64,000 bases of DNA, taken from Candidatus Liberibacter europaeus (lineage in GTDB: Bacteria; Pseudomonadota; Alphaproteobacteria; Rhizobiales; Rhizobiaceae). Positions 45,912 through 57,869 of the stretch are shown piece by piece. Location: the NCBI GenBank assembly GCA_003045065.1, contig PSQJ01000006.1, positions 1 to 64,000 of the forward strand. Direction: 5' to 3'. The notes under the pieces are model-generated. The model was not told the origin of the DNA. It searched no databases and saw only the letters and a program-made list of their open reading frames with translations. A program made the translations under genes and the position numbers. How positions within the stretch are numbered: position 1 is the stretch's first letter; every line of letters starts with the position of its first letter.

Positions 45912-47702
45912 ATGATGGATTGTCGATCTTTTTTGGGAGTTGACCGTTCTGTTTCTGGATTGCGTTGGATATCCTTATTGGGTCAGAACGAAATTAACAA
46001 TGCTCTAAAGATCGCCCAAACTTACGAAATTCCTGATATTATTTCTCGTGTTTTAGCAGGTCGTCATATTGCTATTGAACATGCTCAAGATTTTCTCAAC
46101 CCGACCATACGTTTATTGATGCCAAATCCCACAACTCTAACAGATTGTGATAAGGCAGCATATCGTATTGTTCAAGCAATTTATAATTCTGAGAAAATTG
46201 CTGTTTTTGGTGACTACGATGTAGATGGTGCTGTTTCGGTTGCTTTGATGACGAGATTTTTCTCATATTTTGGAATTAATGTTAATACTTATATTCCTGA
46301 TCGAATCTTAGATGGATATGGACCTACTCCCAATCTAATGAAAAAACTTATAGATGAAGGGGCAAAAATTATCATTACTGTGGATTGTGGATCTACTAGC
46401 CCTGAGGCAATTCAATTTGCCACTAATCAAGGCATTGATGTTATTGTTATTGACCATCATCAAATGAAAACAGAACCAATATTTGCTTATGCTTTAGTAA
46501 ATCCAAATCGAGGAGATGATTTATCTGGTCAAGAACATTTATGTGCTGCAGGAGTTGTCTTTCTTGTTCTTGTATTGATTTGTCGTATTTTGCGTCAAGA
46601 TAAAAAAATTCCGATGGAAAATATTGATCTATTATCTTTATTAGATCTTGTAGCACTTGCAACTGTATGTGACGTTGTACCTTTAATTGGATTAAACAGA
46701 GCATATGTTGTGAAAGGTTTAATAGTTGCTCGTCATAAATGTAATCCAGGGCTAAAGGAATTAATTAAACGTATTGATATTGCTGAACCTATAACAGCTG
46801 AACATTTAGGATTTATGATAGGACCAAGAATAAATGCAGGAGGACGTATAGGAGAATCCGATCTTGGAAGTCGTTTATTAATATCAAATGATCAAAAGGA
46901 ACTTGAATCTATAGCAATGAAATTAGATGTTCTAAATCAGAATCGTCGTCTAATGGAATCCGCCATGTTGGAGCAAGCAGAAGCTGAAGTTTTGGCTGAA
47001 TATGAAGATATTCAAAAATCCTATGTCATAGTGGTATCGGGCAATAGTTGGCATCCCGGTATTGTAGGATTGCTTGCTGCACGTTTAAAAGAAAAATTTG
47101 ATCGACCTGCTTTTGCTATTTCGTTTGATGACGACGGAAAAGGAATCGGTTCGGGTAGATCCATTGAAGGTTTTGATATTGGAAAAATGGTTTCTATCGC
47201 AGTTGAAGAAGGACTATTAATAAAAGGTGGTGGACATGCTATGGCAGCAGGTTTAAAAGTGGATAGTATGCATTTAAATCGCCTGAAAAGTTTTTTTCAT
47301 ATATTCGCTCAAAAGGTTGTCCCAAATTTAATCGCAAGTCCAGTTTTAAAGATAGACGGCGCTCTAAATTCTTCTGCTGTGAATATCAAACTAATCAATA
47401 TGTTGGAATCAGCAGGTCCTTACGGATCAGGAAATCCTCATCCTATTTTTGCATTTCCTTTTCATAAATTACAGAGCATTCGTATTGTTAAATTAGATCA
47501 TTTACAAATGACATTTAAATCACAGGATTCATCTACATTGAAAGGTGTCGCATTTCGTGTATATGGAACTCCTCTTGGTGAGTTTTTAATGAAATCTCGT
47601 GGCAAATTTATACATGTAATAGGTAACTTATGTGTGAATTACTGGAAGGGGAAAAAAAACGTCCAACTTCGTGTAATAGACGCATCATCTGTAGTGGAGT
47701 AG
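45912..47702 (+). CDS. recJ: Single-stranded-DNA-specific exonuclease RecJ
   Basis: FGDYDVDGA, VIDHHQMK, GSGRSIEGFD, GGGHAMAAG. Confidence 0.97.
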   Translation: MMDCRSFLGVDRSVSGLRWISLLGQNEINNALKIAQTYEIPDIISRVLAGRHIAIEHAQDFLNPTIRLLMPNPTTLTDCDKAAYRIVQAIYNSEKIAVFGDYDVDGAVSVALMTRFFSYFGINVNTYIPDRILDGYGPTPNLMKKLIDEGAKIIITVDCGSTSPEAIQFATNQGIDVIVIDHHQMKTEPIFAYALVNPNRGDDLSGQEHLCAAGVVFLVLVLICRILRQDKKIPMENIDLLSLLDLVALATVCDVVPLIGLNRAYVVKGLIVARHKCNPGLKELIKRIDIAEPITAEHLGFMIGPRINAGGRIGESDLGSRLLISNDQKELESIAMKLDVLNQNRRLMESAMLEQAEAEVLAEYEDIQKSYVIVVSGNSWHPGIVGLLAARLKEKFDRPAFAISFDDDGKGIGSGRSIEGFDIGKMVSIAVEEGLLIKGGGHAMAAGLKVDSMHLNRLKSFFHIFAQKVVPNLIASPVLKIDGALNSSAVNIKLINMLESAGPYGSGNPHPIFAFPFHKLQSIRIVKLDHLQMTFKSQDSSTLKGVAFRVYGTPLGEFLMKSRGKFIHVIGNLCVNYWKGKKNVQLRVIDASSVVE

Positions 47703-48094
47703 ATATATCCAACAATAGAGCAAAAATACCTTAAAATATTAGATATTGCTAAATAGAGTAAAACAAATAAACCATTCAAAATAAATATCATAGCAAATGG
47801 GGTTAGTTTTATAATAAACTAATCATAATTATGATCAAACAAGCAAAAGCGTCATATTATTGAACTTGAGGATGTAATATAAAACTCAAGCACAATATAT
47901 CTTATCTCAATCAAAAATATAGCAAACTATTAATTGAACTGATAATCGCATAATCCCCATTACTATAACTGGTGCGAAACTAGACATTATAATATGTCAG
48001 AATATAGCAATATAGATGTCATATCATCCCCTACCTACTCACTTTAACTATAATAGCTTCATTGGATTGGGGATTTGTCATTGAGAATCGCTTA

Positions 48095-49399
48095 TTATAA
48101 ATTTTCAATACAGATAACACGAGAATATATTACATTATCATTGTTCTCATGAATGAACTTTATTGCTTTACGAACTGATAATTCCAACATTGCATGTGTT
48201 ATAATAAAAACAGAAAATTCTTGAGAGTTTTTATCCTCATGTGGACAAGTTAATATACGATAAGAAATGTTATTTTCTTTTATCTGCATAGTGATTTTGT
48301 CTAAAATACCCAAGTCATTAAGTATCTTCAAACGAATAAAATATTCCCTCTCTTGTGCTACAGTACTTGATTGATAATCATCTAAGGCAGATACCGAATT
48401 ACCTAAAGAAAAAGATACAGATTTACCTTCATCAATTTTAGCAATATCACAGATATCTGTTAATACTGCTGATGCAGTTGGATTTCCACCAGCTCCAGGA
48501 CCTATCATTACTAATTGCCCTAAAACATCTGTTTCTATAACAACTGCATTATCTACTCCTTCCACTAGAGCCAAAATGGAATCACACTTCAACATGACGG
48601 GATATACACGCCTTGTTATGTGCTTGCCTGTAAGTTGGGCAATCGCCAAAAGCTTTATGCGGTAACCCAAAACAGAAGCAGCCTCAATATCTTCTATAGT
48701 AATATCAGAAATACCTTCACAATCTATTCCATCAATAGATGTATTTATTCCAAAAGCTATAGATGATAGAATGGATAACTTATGAACCGAATCCAATCCA
48801 ACAATATCAAACTCTGCATTACCTTCAGCGTAACCACACATCTTAGCTTCATGTAAGCAATCATTAAAATCCAATCCCGTCTTTTCCATATGCGAAAGAA
48901 TATAATTAGAAGTTCCATTCATTATGCCATATACACGAATCACTTTATTGCACACCAAATAATCTTTTAAAGTTTTGATTACAGGAATGCCACCAGCAAC
49001 AGAAGCTTCAAAACGAAAAGTAGATCCATTGTTTTTTGCTAAAAGTGCTAGTTCCGTACCATATGTAGCCAATAAAGCTTTATTAGCTGTAACTACATGT
49101 ATTCCTCTCATTATAGCCGCACGAATAGAATCATAGGCAGGATATCCATCTCCTCCTATAAGTTCTACAAAAACATCAATATTGGCTTTATCTGCCATCA
49201 TTACGGGATCATCAAACCACTCGATATTGAGAAGATCTACTCCCCTATCAATATCTCTATTACGTGCACTAACAGCAGAAACAACAATTGGTCGCCCACA
49301 TGAAATCTTCAAATGATCAAATTGACTCTGAATGATATTTATCAAAGAAGATCCTACCGTTCCAAGCCCTGCAATACCAATTTTTACAACATTTTTCAT
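48095..49399 (-). CDS. hom: Homoserine dehydrogenase
   Basis: GIAGLGTVGSSL, VTANKALLA, MNGTSNYIL, ACT-like C-terminus. Confidence 0.96.
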   Translation of the reverse strand: MKNVVKIGIAGLGTVGSSLINIIQSQFDHLKISCGRPIVVSAVSARNRDIDRGVDLLNIEWFDDPVMMADKANIDVFVELIGGDGYPAYDSIRAAIMRGIHVVTANKALLATYGTELALLAKNNGSTFRFEASVAGGIPVIKTLKDYLVCNKVIRVYGIMNGTSNYILSHMEKTGLDFNDCLHEAKMCGYAEGNAEFDIVGLDSVHKLSILSSIAFGINTSIDGIDCEGISDITIEDIEAASVLGYRIKLLAIAQLTGKHITRRVYPVMLKCDSILALVEGVDNAVVIETDVLGQLVMIGPGAGGNPTASAVLTDICDIAKIDEGKSVSFSLGNSVSALDDYQSSTVAQEREYFIRLKILNDLGILDKITMQIKENNISYRILTCPHEDKNSQEFSVFIITHAMLELSVRKAIKFIHENNDNVIYSRVICIENL

Positions 49400-50167
49400 T
49401 CAATTAATCTCAGACACCTAAATGATTCCAAAGCAACAAGTTAAAAAATTTATTTATTTAACCATAACACATATGGCTAGCAACATAGAACAATTATATA
49501 TTAATCTAATCCGCAACCTAATTTTTTTAATTATCCTCAACAAATTAACTAACCTGTTCGAACAATAAAATACTAGAACATATTATTATACAATCTATGA
49601 TAAATTATTAGAACAGTGATCTCAAAATCATTTATATTCGTTTTAGTTGTACAGTAATTAGGATTTTTTTATAAATATTAATCTAGACTACACTGTTTTT
49701 AACTAAAAAATCATCATAAAAAAAAAACATAATGGAGTACTCCTGTAATATAAGTATATAATTTAATGAATATCATGATCCAAATTACAATTATTGCAAA
49801 AAGTGGACTGTTGCAATCTAAAATATTATTATTTTGTAACACATCAAATTATGAGCATATCTTGAGATTCTTATAAAATCATACAGCAAAATAAATACTC
49901 ATTTGAAAAAATGCTATATGGACTAAAAATAAATTTTCTTCCATTCTGTGCGAAAATCTAATAGAGTGATTGAGATGGTTTGATTTGCATAATAATATTT
50001 ATGATGCGCTGCTGATGCAGAAATAGTTGTGTATTAATGATTTTGTATAAATATTTGAATGATAAAAATGCTTTTATTATTTAAAACAGTACTGTGTATT
50101 ATAATATGCCATGTGCTATAAAATAATCTTCTCTCATAACCTTTTATAAAAAAGATAAGACATATCC

Positions 50168-51001
50168 ATGCTAGCTTATTCCCTAAAAAAAATCAAATCC
50201 AATAATATATACAATTCGGAAGAATTACAGGGCATCCGCGATGCATGTCAGTTAGCTGCTCGCTGTCTTGATAATCTAATACCTATAATACAGCCTGGCA
50301 CAACCACTGAAGAAATTGATGATTTTGTTATCAAGTTTGCAATTGATAACAATGCAGTGCCTGCCACTCTCAATTATAGAGGCTATAGAAAATCATGTTG
50401 CACTTCAATAAATCACGTTGTGTGCCATGGTATACCTTCAAACAAACAACTACGTGATGGAGATATTGTTAATGTTGATGTAACATATGTTCTAAACGGA
50501 TGGCATGGTGATACTAGTCGTATGTATCCAGTGGGTAAAATAAAACGAGCGGCTGAAAGACTACTCCAAGTAACCTATGAATCTCTTTACAGAGGAATTG
50601 CTGCAGTAAAGCCACACGAGCATATATCAGATATCGGTAAAGCAATAGAGAAATATGCCCATAGTCAACGCTGTTCTGTCGTAAAAGATTTTTGTGGTCA
50701 TGGAATAGGTAGATCCTTTCATGAAAAACCAGAAATTATTCACTACTATGATCGGCAATATTATGATCAATGTGGTTCTACTGAAAACCAATTTCAAGAA
50801 GGGATGGTTTTCACCATAGAACCAATGTTGAATTTAGGATCTTATTCTGTCAAAGTACTATCAGATGGATGGACCGCCGTCACTAGAGATCAATCTTTAT
50901 CTGCACAATATGAACACACATTATGCGTTACCAAAAAAGGATGTGAGATTTTTACTTCATCTCCAGCCGGATTGGGAAGTCCTGGCATACAGCCTATTTA
51001 A
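50168..51001 (+). CDS. map: Methionine aminopeptidase
   Basis: [31 protein letters not shown]. Confidence 0.97.
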   Translation: MLAYSLKKIKSNNIYNSEELQGIRDACQLAARCLDNLIPIIQPGTTTEEIDDFVIKFAIDNNAVPATLNYRGYRKSCCTSINHVVCHGIPSNKQLRDGDIVNVDVTYVLNGWHGDTSRMYPVGKIKRAAERLLQVTYESLYRGIAAVKPHEHISDIGKAIEKYAHSQRCSVVKDFCGHGIGRSFHEKPEIIHYYDRQYYDQCGSTENQFQEGMVFTIEPMLNLGSYSVKVLSDGWTAVTRDQSLSAQYEHTLCVTKKGCEIFTSSPAGLGSPGIQPI

Positions 51002-51033
51002 TAATAAAAAATATACAATTAAAAGTTTTACTA

Positions 51034-51741
51034 ATGATAGATACTACAATACATAACTCCAATATATACAAAATAGATTGCCTCGGACACCGTAGACGAT
51101 TACGAGATCGTTTCCTTACAGTAGGAGAATCTTCATTAGCTGATTATGAAATACTTGAATTGATCCTTTTTAGGCTTATTCCACGTAGAGACACTAAATC
51201 CGTTGCAAAAGCGCTACTCAGGCGTTTTAACACATTAGGAGGTGTATTCGGCGCGCCTATACATCTTTTACAGGAAATTAAAGGAATTGGAGAAACGGTA
51301 GCAATCGAATTGAAAATAATATCAGTAGCATCACAACGTATATTGAAAGGAAAATTAATTAACGGAAAAGTACTCGATTCTTGGTCAACTTTGCTTGATT
51401 ATTGTAAAGTGACATTAGCTCACGAAGAACGTGAACAATTCCGTATACTATTTCTCAATAAGCATAATATTTTAATAGCAGACGAAATACAAAGCCAAGG
51501 AACAGTCGACCACACCCCAGTTTATCTTCGTGAAATTGTTCGTCGTTGCTTAGAGCTTTCTGCAACTTCTATAATCTTGGTTCATAATCATCCCAGTGGA
51601 GTCCCAACACCTTCTAGTGCTGATATTGGAATGACCAAAAATATTATATCAATACTTAATCCTCTAAATATTGACGTTCATGACCATATTATTGTGGGAA
51701 AAAATAATACTATAAGCTTTAAAGGATTGCGCTTAATCTAA
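51034..51741 (+). CDS. radC: DNA repair protein RadC (JAB domain)
   Basis: [15 protein letters not shown]. Confidence 0.95.
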   Translation: MIDTTIHNSNIYKIDCLGHRRRLRDRFLTVGESSLADYEILELILFRLIPRRDTKSVAKALLRRFNTLGGVFGAPIHLLQEIKGIGETVAIELKIISVASQRILKGKLINGKVLDSWSTLLDYCKVTLAHEEREQFRILFLNKHNILIADEIQSQGTVDHTPVYLREIVRRCLELSATSIILVHNHPSGVPTPSSADIGMTKNIISILNPLNIDVHDHIIVGKNNTISFKGLRLI

Positions 51742-51822
51742 TTAAATGAAATAACTTGTAATTTTATATATTACAATCTCATTTTGTATATAAACAATCA
51801 AAAACTAGGAAATTTATACAGC

Positions 51823-52419
51823 ATGAAAATTTTCATTTATCTCAAAAAGTATCTCTTAGGAATTATTGTTCTGCCAATCATCTTATTAGGATTATTTGTA
51901 TTTATAACTATTAATTATAAGAGCAATCTTCATATAGTATCACCAGATAAAGTATATCGCTCTGCACAACCAGATAGTAAATTTATAAAATACCTTTGGC
52001 AAAATCACGGTATCCGATGTATTCTAAATCTTCGTGATGAAAATAATACCTCATGGTATAAAGAAGAAGAAGATACAACTAAAAGTCTAGGAATAAAATT
52101 AATAAATTTTCCTATATCTGTATCCAAAGGATTGAGCGAAAAAGAAATAAAAGAACTTGTTATATTACTTAAAGAAGCTCCTAAACCCCTTCTAATACAT
52201 TGTAAATCTGGAGCAGATCGCACAGGACTCGCCTCTGCTCTATATCTCCACTTCCTATCAGAAGATCAAAAAGATAATGCCGGCGGCCAACTATCCATAT
52301 TTTATGGACACATACCATTTTTTAAAGCTAGAAAAATGGATCAAGATTTTGAAATAAGTAAAAAAATAAACCCTGACGATATTTTTAAAACGGACAAACA
52401 AGATAACAAAAAATCTTAA
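51823..52419 (+). CDS. Membrane-anchored dual-specificity/tyrosine phosphatase-like protein
   Basis: Signature HCKSGADRTG; N-terminal TM; track start 51784. Confidence 0.85.
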   Translation: MKIFIYLKKYLLGIIVLPIILLGLFVFITINYKSNLHIVSPDKVYRSAQPDSKFIKYLWQNHGIRCILNLRDENNTSWYKEEEDTTKSLGIKLINFPISVSKGLSEKEIKELVILLKEAPKPLLIHCKSGADRTGLASALYLHFLSEDQKDNAGGQLSIFYGHIPFFKARKMDQDFEISKKINPDDIFKTDKQDNKKS

Positions 52420-52497
52420 CTTTTAATAAAACACTCAGATAGTATTTTTAACTACTTACCATGTTTTAATTACAATGGAAAAATTTTTCTATCGTCG

Positions 52498-53886
52498 TTA
52501 AGATGATTCATCTTGAGATGTATCATCACATAATTCATGAGGATGAGATAAAAGATAACTCATTGTTACTTTTCGATCTTTGATTTCTACATTTTCTAAT
52601 ATGTAATTAATTACTTTCTCTTCAAATATTGGAGCACTCAACGTATTTATAGCATTAGGAGTTTTTTGAAAATAATCAATGATTTGTTTTTCACGTCCGG
52701 GAAAACTACGTAGCTGCTGGGACAAAGCTGATTTAATTTCATCTTCTGTCACTTGTATATTTTGACTTTCTCCGATTTTACCCAAAACCATACCAGATCT
52801 AACACGACGATTTGCCAACATCATATAATCTTGCAAATCCTCTTCTTTCAAAATATCGCTGTCTTCAACATTTTGTCCTGAGGAATTGATCTCTGCATTA
52901 ACCTGTTGCAAAATATTCCTATATTCGTTATTCACCAAAGATTCAGGTACATCAAATTTATATTTATTATCCAAATAATCTAGAATCTGACGTTTAATTT
53001 TATATTGCGCAATCATTTCAGATTTTCGACGAATTTGATTTGATACCTGATCCCTCATATCTTTTTCTGATTTAAAACCTAATCTAACAGCCAAATCATC
53101 ATTAACAACAATAGGAAGAGACCTCGCAACTTCCTTTACAGAATAATTAAGTATAGCTTTCTTCCCTGCCAGATCTTTAACAGAATAATCATCTGGAAAA
53201 CAAATTTCTATTTCCTTATTCTCACCTGACTTAATCCCAATAAAAGCATCACTCGTTCCTGGAAAAATTTCATCAGATCCTAAAATAAATTGAAAATCTT
53301 TTTTGGAATAATCATTCATAATTAAACCATCTAAAGTAAGGTTATAATCCATCTTAACCCTATCACCGACAGCAGACGCTTCTTCCTTTGGTTCAAACAA
53401 CCGATTGTTTTCTGCAATTTCAAGCATATGGTCATCAATGCTCTTTTCATCAATCTCACAAACTTCCCGAATTATTGTTAAATCATCCAAAGGATGGATT
53501 TCAACTTCAGGCACAACTTCATATGATAAATGCAGTTTTAAATCTTCAGATCCTTCTAATAAGAGAGACATTGCCTCTTTGCTACCATCATTAATTGTAA
53601 TTTTTGGGCTAGCAACAGCTCTTTCATTACGTTGCGAAATAACATCTGGGATCTTTTCTTTAACAATTGCATCAATTATCTCAGATAAAATAGATTTTCC
53701 ATAAATTGATTTAATATGCGATGCAGGAACTTTCCCTGGACGAAAGCCTTTTAAATTAGCCTTGCTTCTTATTTCTTCTAGGCGGCTACTAAAACTACTC
53801 ATCAATTGATCGGATGACATAACTACATCCAATTCCCTTTTTAAGCCCTCTGAAACATTCTCAACAACCTGCATTTTCAACTCCAA
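52498..53886 (-). CDS. tig: Trigger factor
   Basis: KANLKGFRPGKVPASHIKSIYGKSI. Confidence 0.96.
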   Translation of the reverse strand: MELKMQVVENVSEGLKRELDVVMSSDQLMSSFSSRLEEIRSKANLKGFRPGKVPASHIKSIYGKSILSEIIDAIVKEKIPDVISQRNERAVASPKITINDGSKEAMSLLLEGSEDLKLHLSYEVVPEVEIHPLDDLTIIREVCEIDEKSIDDHMLEIAENNRLFEPKEEASAVGDRVKMDYNLTLDGLIMNDYSKKDFQFILGSDEIFPGTSDAFIGIKSGENKEIEICFPDDYSVKDLAGKKAILNYSVKEVARSLPIVVNDDLAVRLGFKSEKDMRDQVSNQIRRKSEMIAQYKIKRQILDYLDNKYKFDVPESLVNNEYRNILQQVNAEINSSGQNVEDSDILKEEDLQDYMMLANRRVRSGMVLGKIGESQNIQVTEDEIKSALSQQLRSFPGREKQIIDYFQKTPNAINTLSAPIFEEKVINYILENVEIKDRKVTMSYLLSHPHELCDDTSQDESS

Positions 53887-54599
53887 CCAAACAGCATATC
53901 AACTATATAACCTATGAAAGACAATCAATTTTCAAAATATTTTGAAAATAAGATATTAAACAAATAACAATTATAATTTGAAAAAAGTAGAAGCAATTCA
54001 CAACCTCAATATATTGTGCAATACAGTATACAGTAATATAACAAATATACACAGAATTCCATATATCAAGTCTATCTATCAAAAAAATAGCCAAGGCAAT
54101 ATTTTATTATGATTCGAAAAACATAGACACAACAATTCTCACGTTAGAAACTAATTAATACAAATGCAATAGACATAAATATCTCCCCCCTAAAAATATT
54201 ATGTATAATTTTATTATTATACATAATATATTGCTTAGTTGATAATATTTTACTCATATCCTTAACAATTATATCCCCTAACTTATCAGAATAATATAAA
54301 ATAAATAAATGTTAGATACATAAATAATTCGTTATTTATCGTAAAAATTCCTTAGAATTAAATGGGTACATCAACCCTATCCAAGATTTGTAGAATCCTG
54401 ATTTTCCTATGTTTTATTTATGGCAGCCCCGCACCTTTCCTAAAATATCGCATGATGAACAAGCCTGTTGCCAATCGTATCTTGGAAAAATCACTAGTAA
54501 ATAATAAAGGTATACATTCTCTTATTGTTCCATATCTTTTAATACTTATTTACTTCGCCCATGGATGGTCTCTAGCATTTAGTGATGACTAACTTGTGA

Positions 54600-55360
54600 A
54601 ATAAGCCAAAAAATGATTTACGCTAGGATTTATAAAATATTCAGTCACGGTTCTCTGAGTATGAAAAAATATTAGAGGATAGAGAGGTGCATCAAGATGC
54701 ATGCACTACATAATCTCACGTTTTCTTCAACCTAAAAGAAAGGTTAGAGTCTATACGCCCCCTCATTCAAAACGCCATAGAAATTACTGCAGACACAAAC
54801 GAATCTGAACAAGTAAGTAGTGAATTGTGAGCGCTATGGGGAAAATTAGCGTGCACCGCACCACTGAAGACCGTGTTTCTTATCTGCTCCAATTAGGATG
54901 GGATTTTTGTTTTTCATCTAAAGACAACCCAATTGTAGTTTATTATATTCAATATTCTGATTTTTTGTGAGACTTTGCGGTATTTTTGCGGGAATCGGTC
55001 GCATAATTCTGCCCGAAGGATGAGATAGAAGAAAACTACAGAAGAATGGCGTAAATAGTAGAAGGTCAAGAGGAATTAATCAACTTGGAAAAACTAGAAT
55101 CAGAAAAAACAACAAGCGAATTAAAAAAAACTAGAAGAAAACTACAGCGACCTAGAGGTAATACTAAAAGGTCTAGAAAAATTACTCAACTTGGAAAAAA
55201 CAGAAGATGCTTCAATTAAAGATGCAGTTGAACTTTATCATGCTGCGAAAGTAGTTTTCACACGTATCATCTTTGATAAAAATAATGATGACGAATCTGA
55301 CAGCATTATTAAAAAAATGGCTAAAAACACAGCTAAGAGGTTGTTTTTTATCTAATAATT
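54600..55360 (+). pseudogene. Decayed coiled-coil gene fragments
   Basis: Coding-like text in several frames broken by stops, e.g. LEENYSDLEVILKGLEKLLNLEKTEDASIKDAVELYHAAKVVFTRIIFDK. Confidence 0.4.
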
Positions 55361-55637
55361 CAAAAATCAATATAAAATTTATTATCATGGATAAAAAGGT
55401 AATTAGTGGATTTACCCTTAATTTCTTTGCATGTGATGGAGGGATGATGCTGGGCATTATTTTGAGTTATAACTGAATCCCCTTATCAAACTTCTCTTTA
55501 AACGGTTCTAATTATTGGATTATTTTCTCCATAGTCTCTATAACAACTATAACATCATGTTGTGCAAGCATTTCCGAAGTTATTAGGAACTAATTTCCTA
55601 TCATAATCAGTATTTTTATTCTGATTATCTAAAGTAC

Positions 55638-55817
55638 ATGAAAATCCGCACTAAGCCAATTACCTCTTTAATTGGCTTTACGGAAATTAAGCATGATGGA
55701 AAATATTAGTTGGTAGCAAATAGTAATCAGATCGAAATTACTGCAATCAAAAAAGAAGTAAAGCTTGTTGCCAAAGAAGATCAACTTTTTTCAATTGGCA
55801 TTATAACTCTGCAGTAA
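55638..55817 (+). pseudogene. Small ORF with internal TAG
   Basis: MKIRTKPITSLIGFTEIKHDGKY*LVANSNQIEITAIKKEVKLVAKEDQLFSIGIITLQ*. Confidence 0.45.
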
Positions 55818-55901
55818 CTAATAGAAATTGGCAGTAAATCTTATAAAAACTGCCAATTTATTTCCAGACAATTTCTTCTTTAAGATAATTTATATCTCAA
55901 G

Positions 55902-56969
55902 TCACTTTTTTGATTCTAAAAAAGGAGATGGTTGACGTAACCTACTTAAAGAATAAGATCTTATTAAGACCACTAAAAACAACAAAACAATCAATAAAGC
56001 AGTGCGGAATTCATGAAATGAGGGATTAGATCTTAATAATGGATTCAACATATTTGAGATACAAAGAATTTCTATTCCGCCAATAATAAAAACAACAACT
56101 CCTGCGATTTTCGAAAGGGAAGTCATTCCTCCAAGAATAATAATAGCCACAAGAATTATACTGTCAGAAGATGTGAAAAAGTATGGTGACACATATCCAT
56201 TCAATGCGGCTAACAAAGCTCCACAAACTCCTGCAAACATAGAACTTATAACAAATGCAGATAATTTGGCAAAAACAACGGTTCTATTTAAATTGACAAA
56301 GGCTCTATGATTATCTTGAATAGCCCTCCAAACATTTCCAGTATAGGAACGACGTAACCGCATAATAATCCACGCGGATAACAAACATAAACAAAGCAAT
56401 AGATAGTATAATAAAATATTATAATAAACCATAGAAACCGGCAGTCGAAAATATCTAATCATACCTTCAAGATCAACGCCTAAAAACATCAAACGTTCAG
56501 AAACATCAATCCCAATATTCCCATTAGTCCATTTTTTCCATCTAATAATTAGCATTTGAAAAATTTCATTCATAATCAATGTAATTATAGCAAGAAAATC
56601 TCCCCGAAATCTGAGAGAAGGAATACATAATATCACCCCACACATACCAGAAATCAATGCTGATATAAGCAACAACAACCATGGAGAAAAATAGTAATAA
56701 GATCCTAAAATAGCATACGAATATGCCCCTACCGCATATGCAATAATATAATTAAGACTCAATAACCCAGCAGAGCCCACTACAATACTTAATCCCCATG
56801 CAAGAATTATATATATTAGGATTTGAATTCCAATACCATCAATATATCTTTGAGATTTACTGACACCAAAAAAAAACAAAATAGCAATAGGATATATAGC
56901 AAATACAAAATAAAAAATTTTAAGAAGCATTTTTTGGGGAATTTTTACCCTCGGTAGAAATTTTGACAT
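55902..56969 (-). CDS. livM: Branched-chain amino acid ABC transporter permease (LivM family)
   Basis: Multi-TM protein; SLNYIIAYAVGAYSYAIL, RGDFLAIITLIMNEIFQML, RRSYTGNVWRAIQDN. Confidence 0.85.
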   Translation of the reverse strand: MSKFLPRVKIPQKMLLKIFYFVFAIYPIAILFFFGVSKSQRYIDGIGIQILIYIILAWGLSIVVGSAGLLSLNYIIAYAVGAYSYAILGSYYYFSPWLLLLISALISGMCGVILCIPSLRFRGDFLAIITLIMNEIFQMLIIRWKKWTNGNIGIDVSERLMFLGVDLEGMIRYFRLPVSMVYYNILLYYLLLCLCLLSAWIIMRLRRSYTGNVWRAIQDNHRAFVNLNRTVVFAKLSAFVISSMFAGVCGALLAALNGYVSPYFFTSSDSIILVAIIILGGMTSLSKIAGVVVFIIGGIEILCISNMLNPLLRSNPSFHEFRTALLIVLLFLVVLIRSYSLSRLRQPSPFLESKK

Positions 56970-57478
56970 AATTTTTTAATTTAACCCCTTATTTAAAAAA
57001 ATAAATGAAAAGTAATAATCTAAACGTTCTAACCAAAAACTCTACTAATCATCATTAAAGCCAAAACACCCTATAATCCAACCTTTGACTTATGACTTTC
57101 AAAAGTACATTCTAAATAACATAATGCACAATACTGTGGCATTTGATTCTTTGACAGATAAAAACACAATAAATTAATATTATCAAGTAATATATGCATG
57201 CTTATTAAATTATAAGTTGAAAATATCTCAGCATTACATTTTTATCACAGATATTGTCTTAAAATATATACAATAAAGCACAATATAAAAAGATGTCTTT
57301 TAAAAAAGGTTTTGTTATTAACGTGTAATATAAATTATCCGAATATCGCAAAAAACGTATTTTATCGTGATTTTATCAATTTTTATGTCATTTTTATATG
57401 ATTACATTAGTTCTTCATTAAACCTAATATAATAAACTCCACAGACAGTATTGGTCTTTAGTTTATTTAGAGAGTATG

Positions 57479-57751
57479 ATGACCGAAAAATTGCAATATT
57501 GCACAAAATATGTAATTGGCCCAGATGGAAGCCCTCTTACTATGGCAAATCTTCCTCCTCCTAATACGCAACGTTGGGTTGTCAGAAGAAAAGCGGAGGT
57601 TGTAGCTGCAGTGCGGGGTGGTTTGCTGAGTCTTGAGGAGGCGTGCCAAATTTATTCCCTTACAATAGAGGAATTTCTTTCATGGCAAGCATCAATTTTA
57701 CAACATGGCCTTGCTGGTTTGCGTACAACCAGGGTACAAAAATATAGGTAA
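57479..57751 (+). CDS. sciP: SciP (DUF1153), CtrA inhibitory protein family
   Basis: YVIGPDGSPLTMANLPPPNTQRWVVRRKAEVVAAVRGGLLSLEEAC. Confidence 0.93.
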   Translation: MTEKLQYCTKYVIGPDGSPLTMANLPPPNTQRWVVRRKAEVVAAVRGGLLSLEEACQIYSLTIEEFLSWQASILQHGLAGLRTTRVQKYR

Positions 57752-57869
57752 TGTGACCGAGGGCATCAGATAAAATTCAATAATTCTCAACTCCATTCAA
57801 TGCAAGCATGTGACAATTAAGAAACTATTGAATTTGTTTAGCCAACTATACACATGATTTTAAGCAAAT

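Noticed and set aside
49400-50167. Long AT-rich intergenic region as an RNA gene or tRNA
   Set aside because: No cloverleaf or conserved RNA signature could be recognised by eye; no tRNA or rRNA was supportable anywhere in the window
54362-54592. 76-aa ORF as a real gene
   Set aside because: No recognisable family and lies in decayed intergenic DNA; cannot be supported
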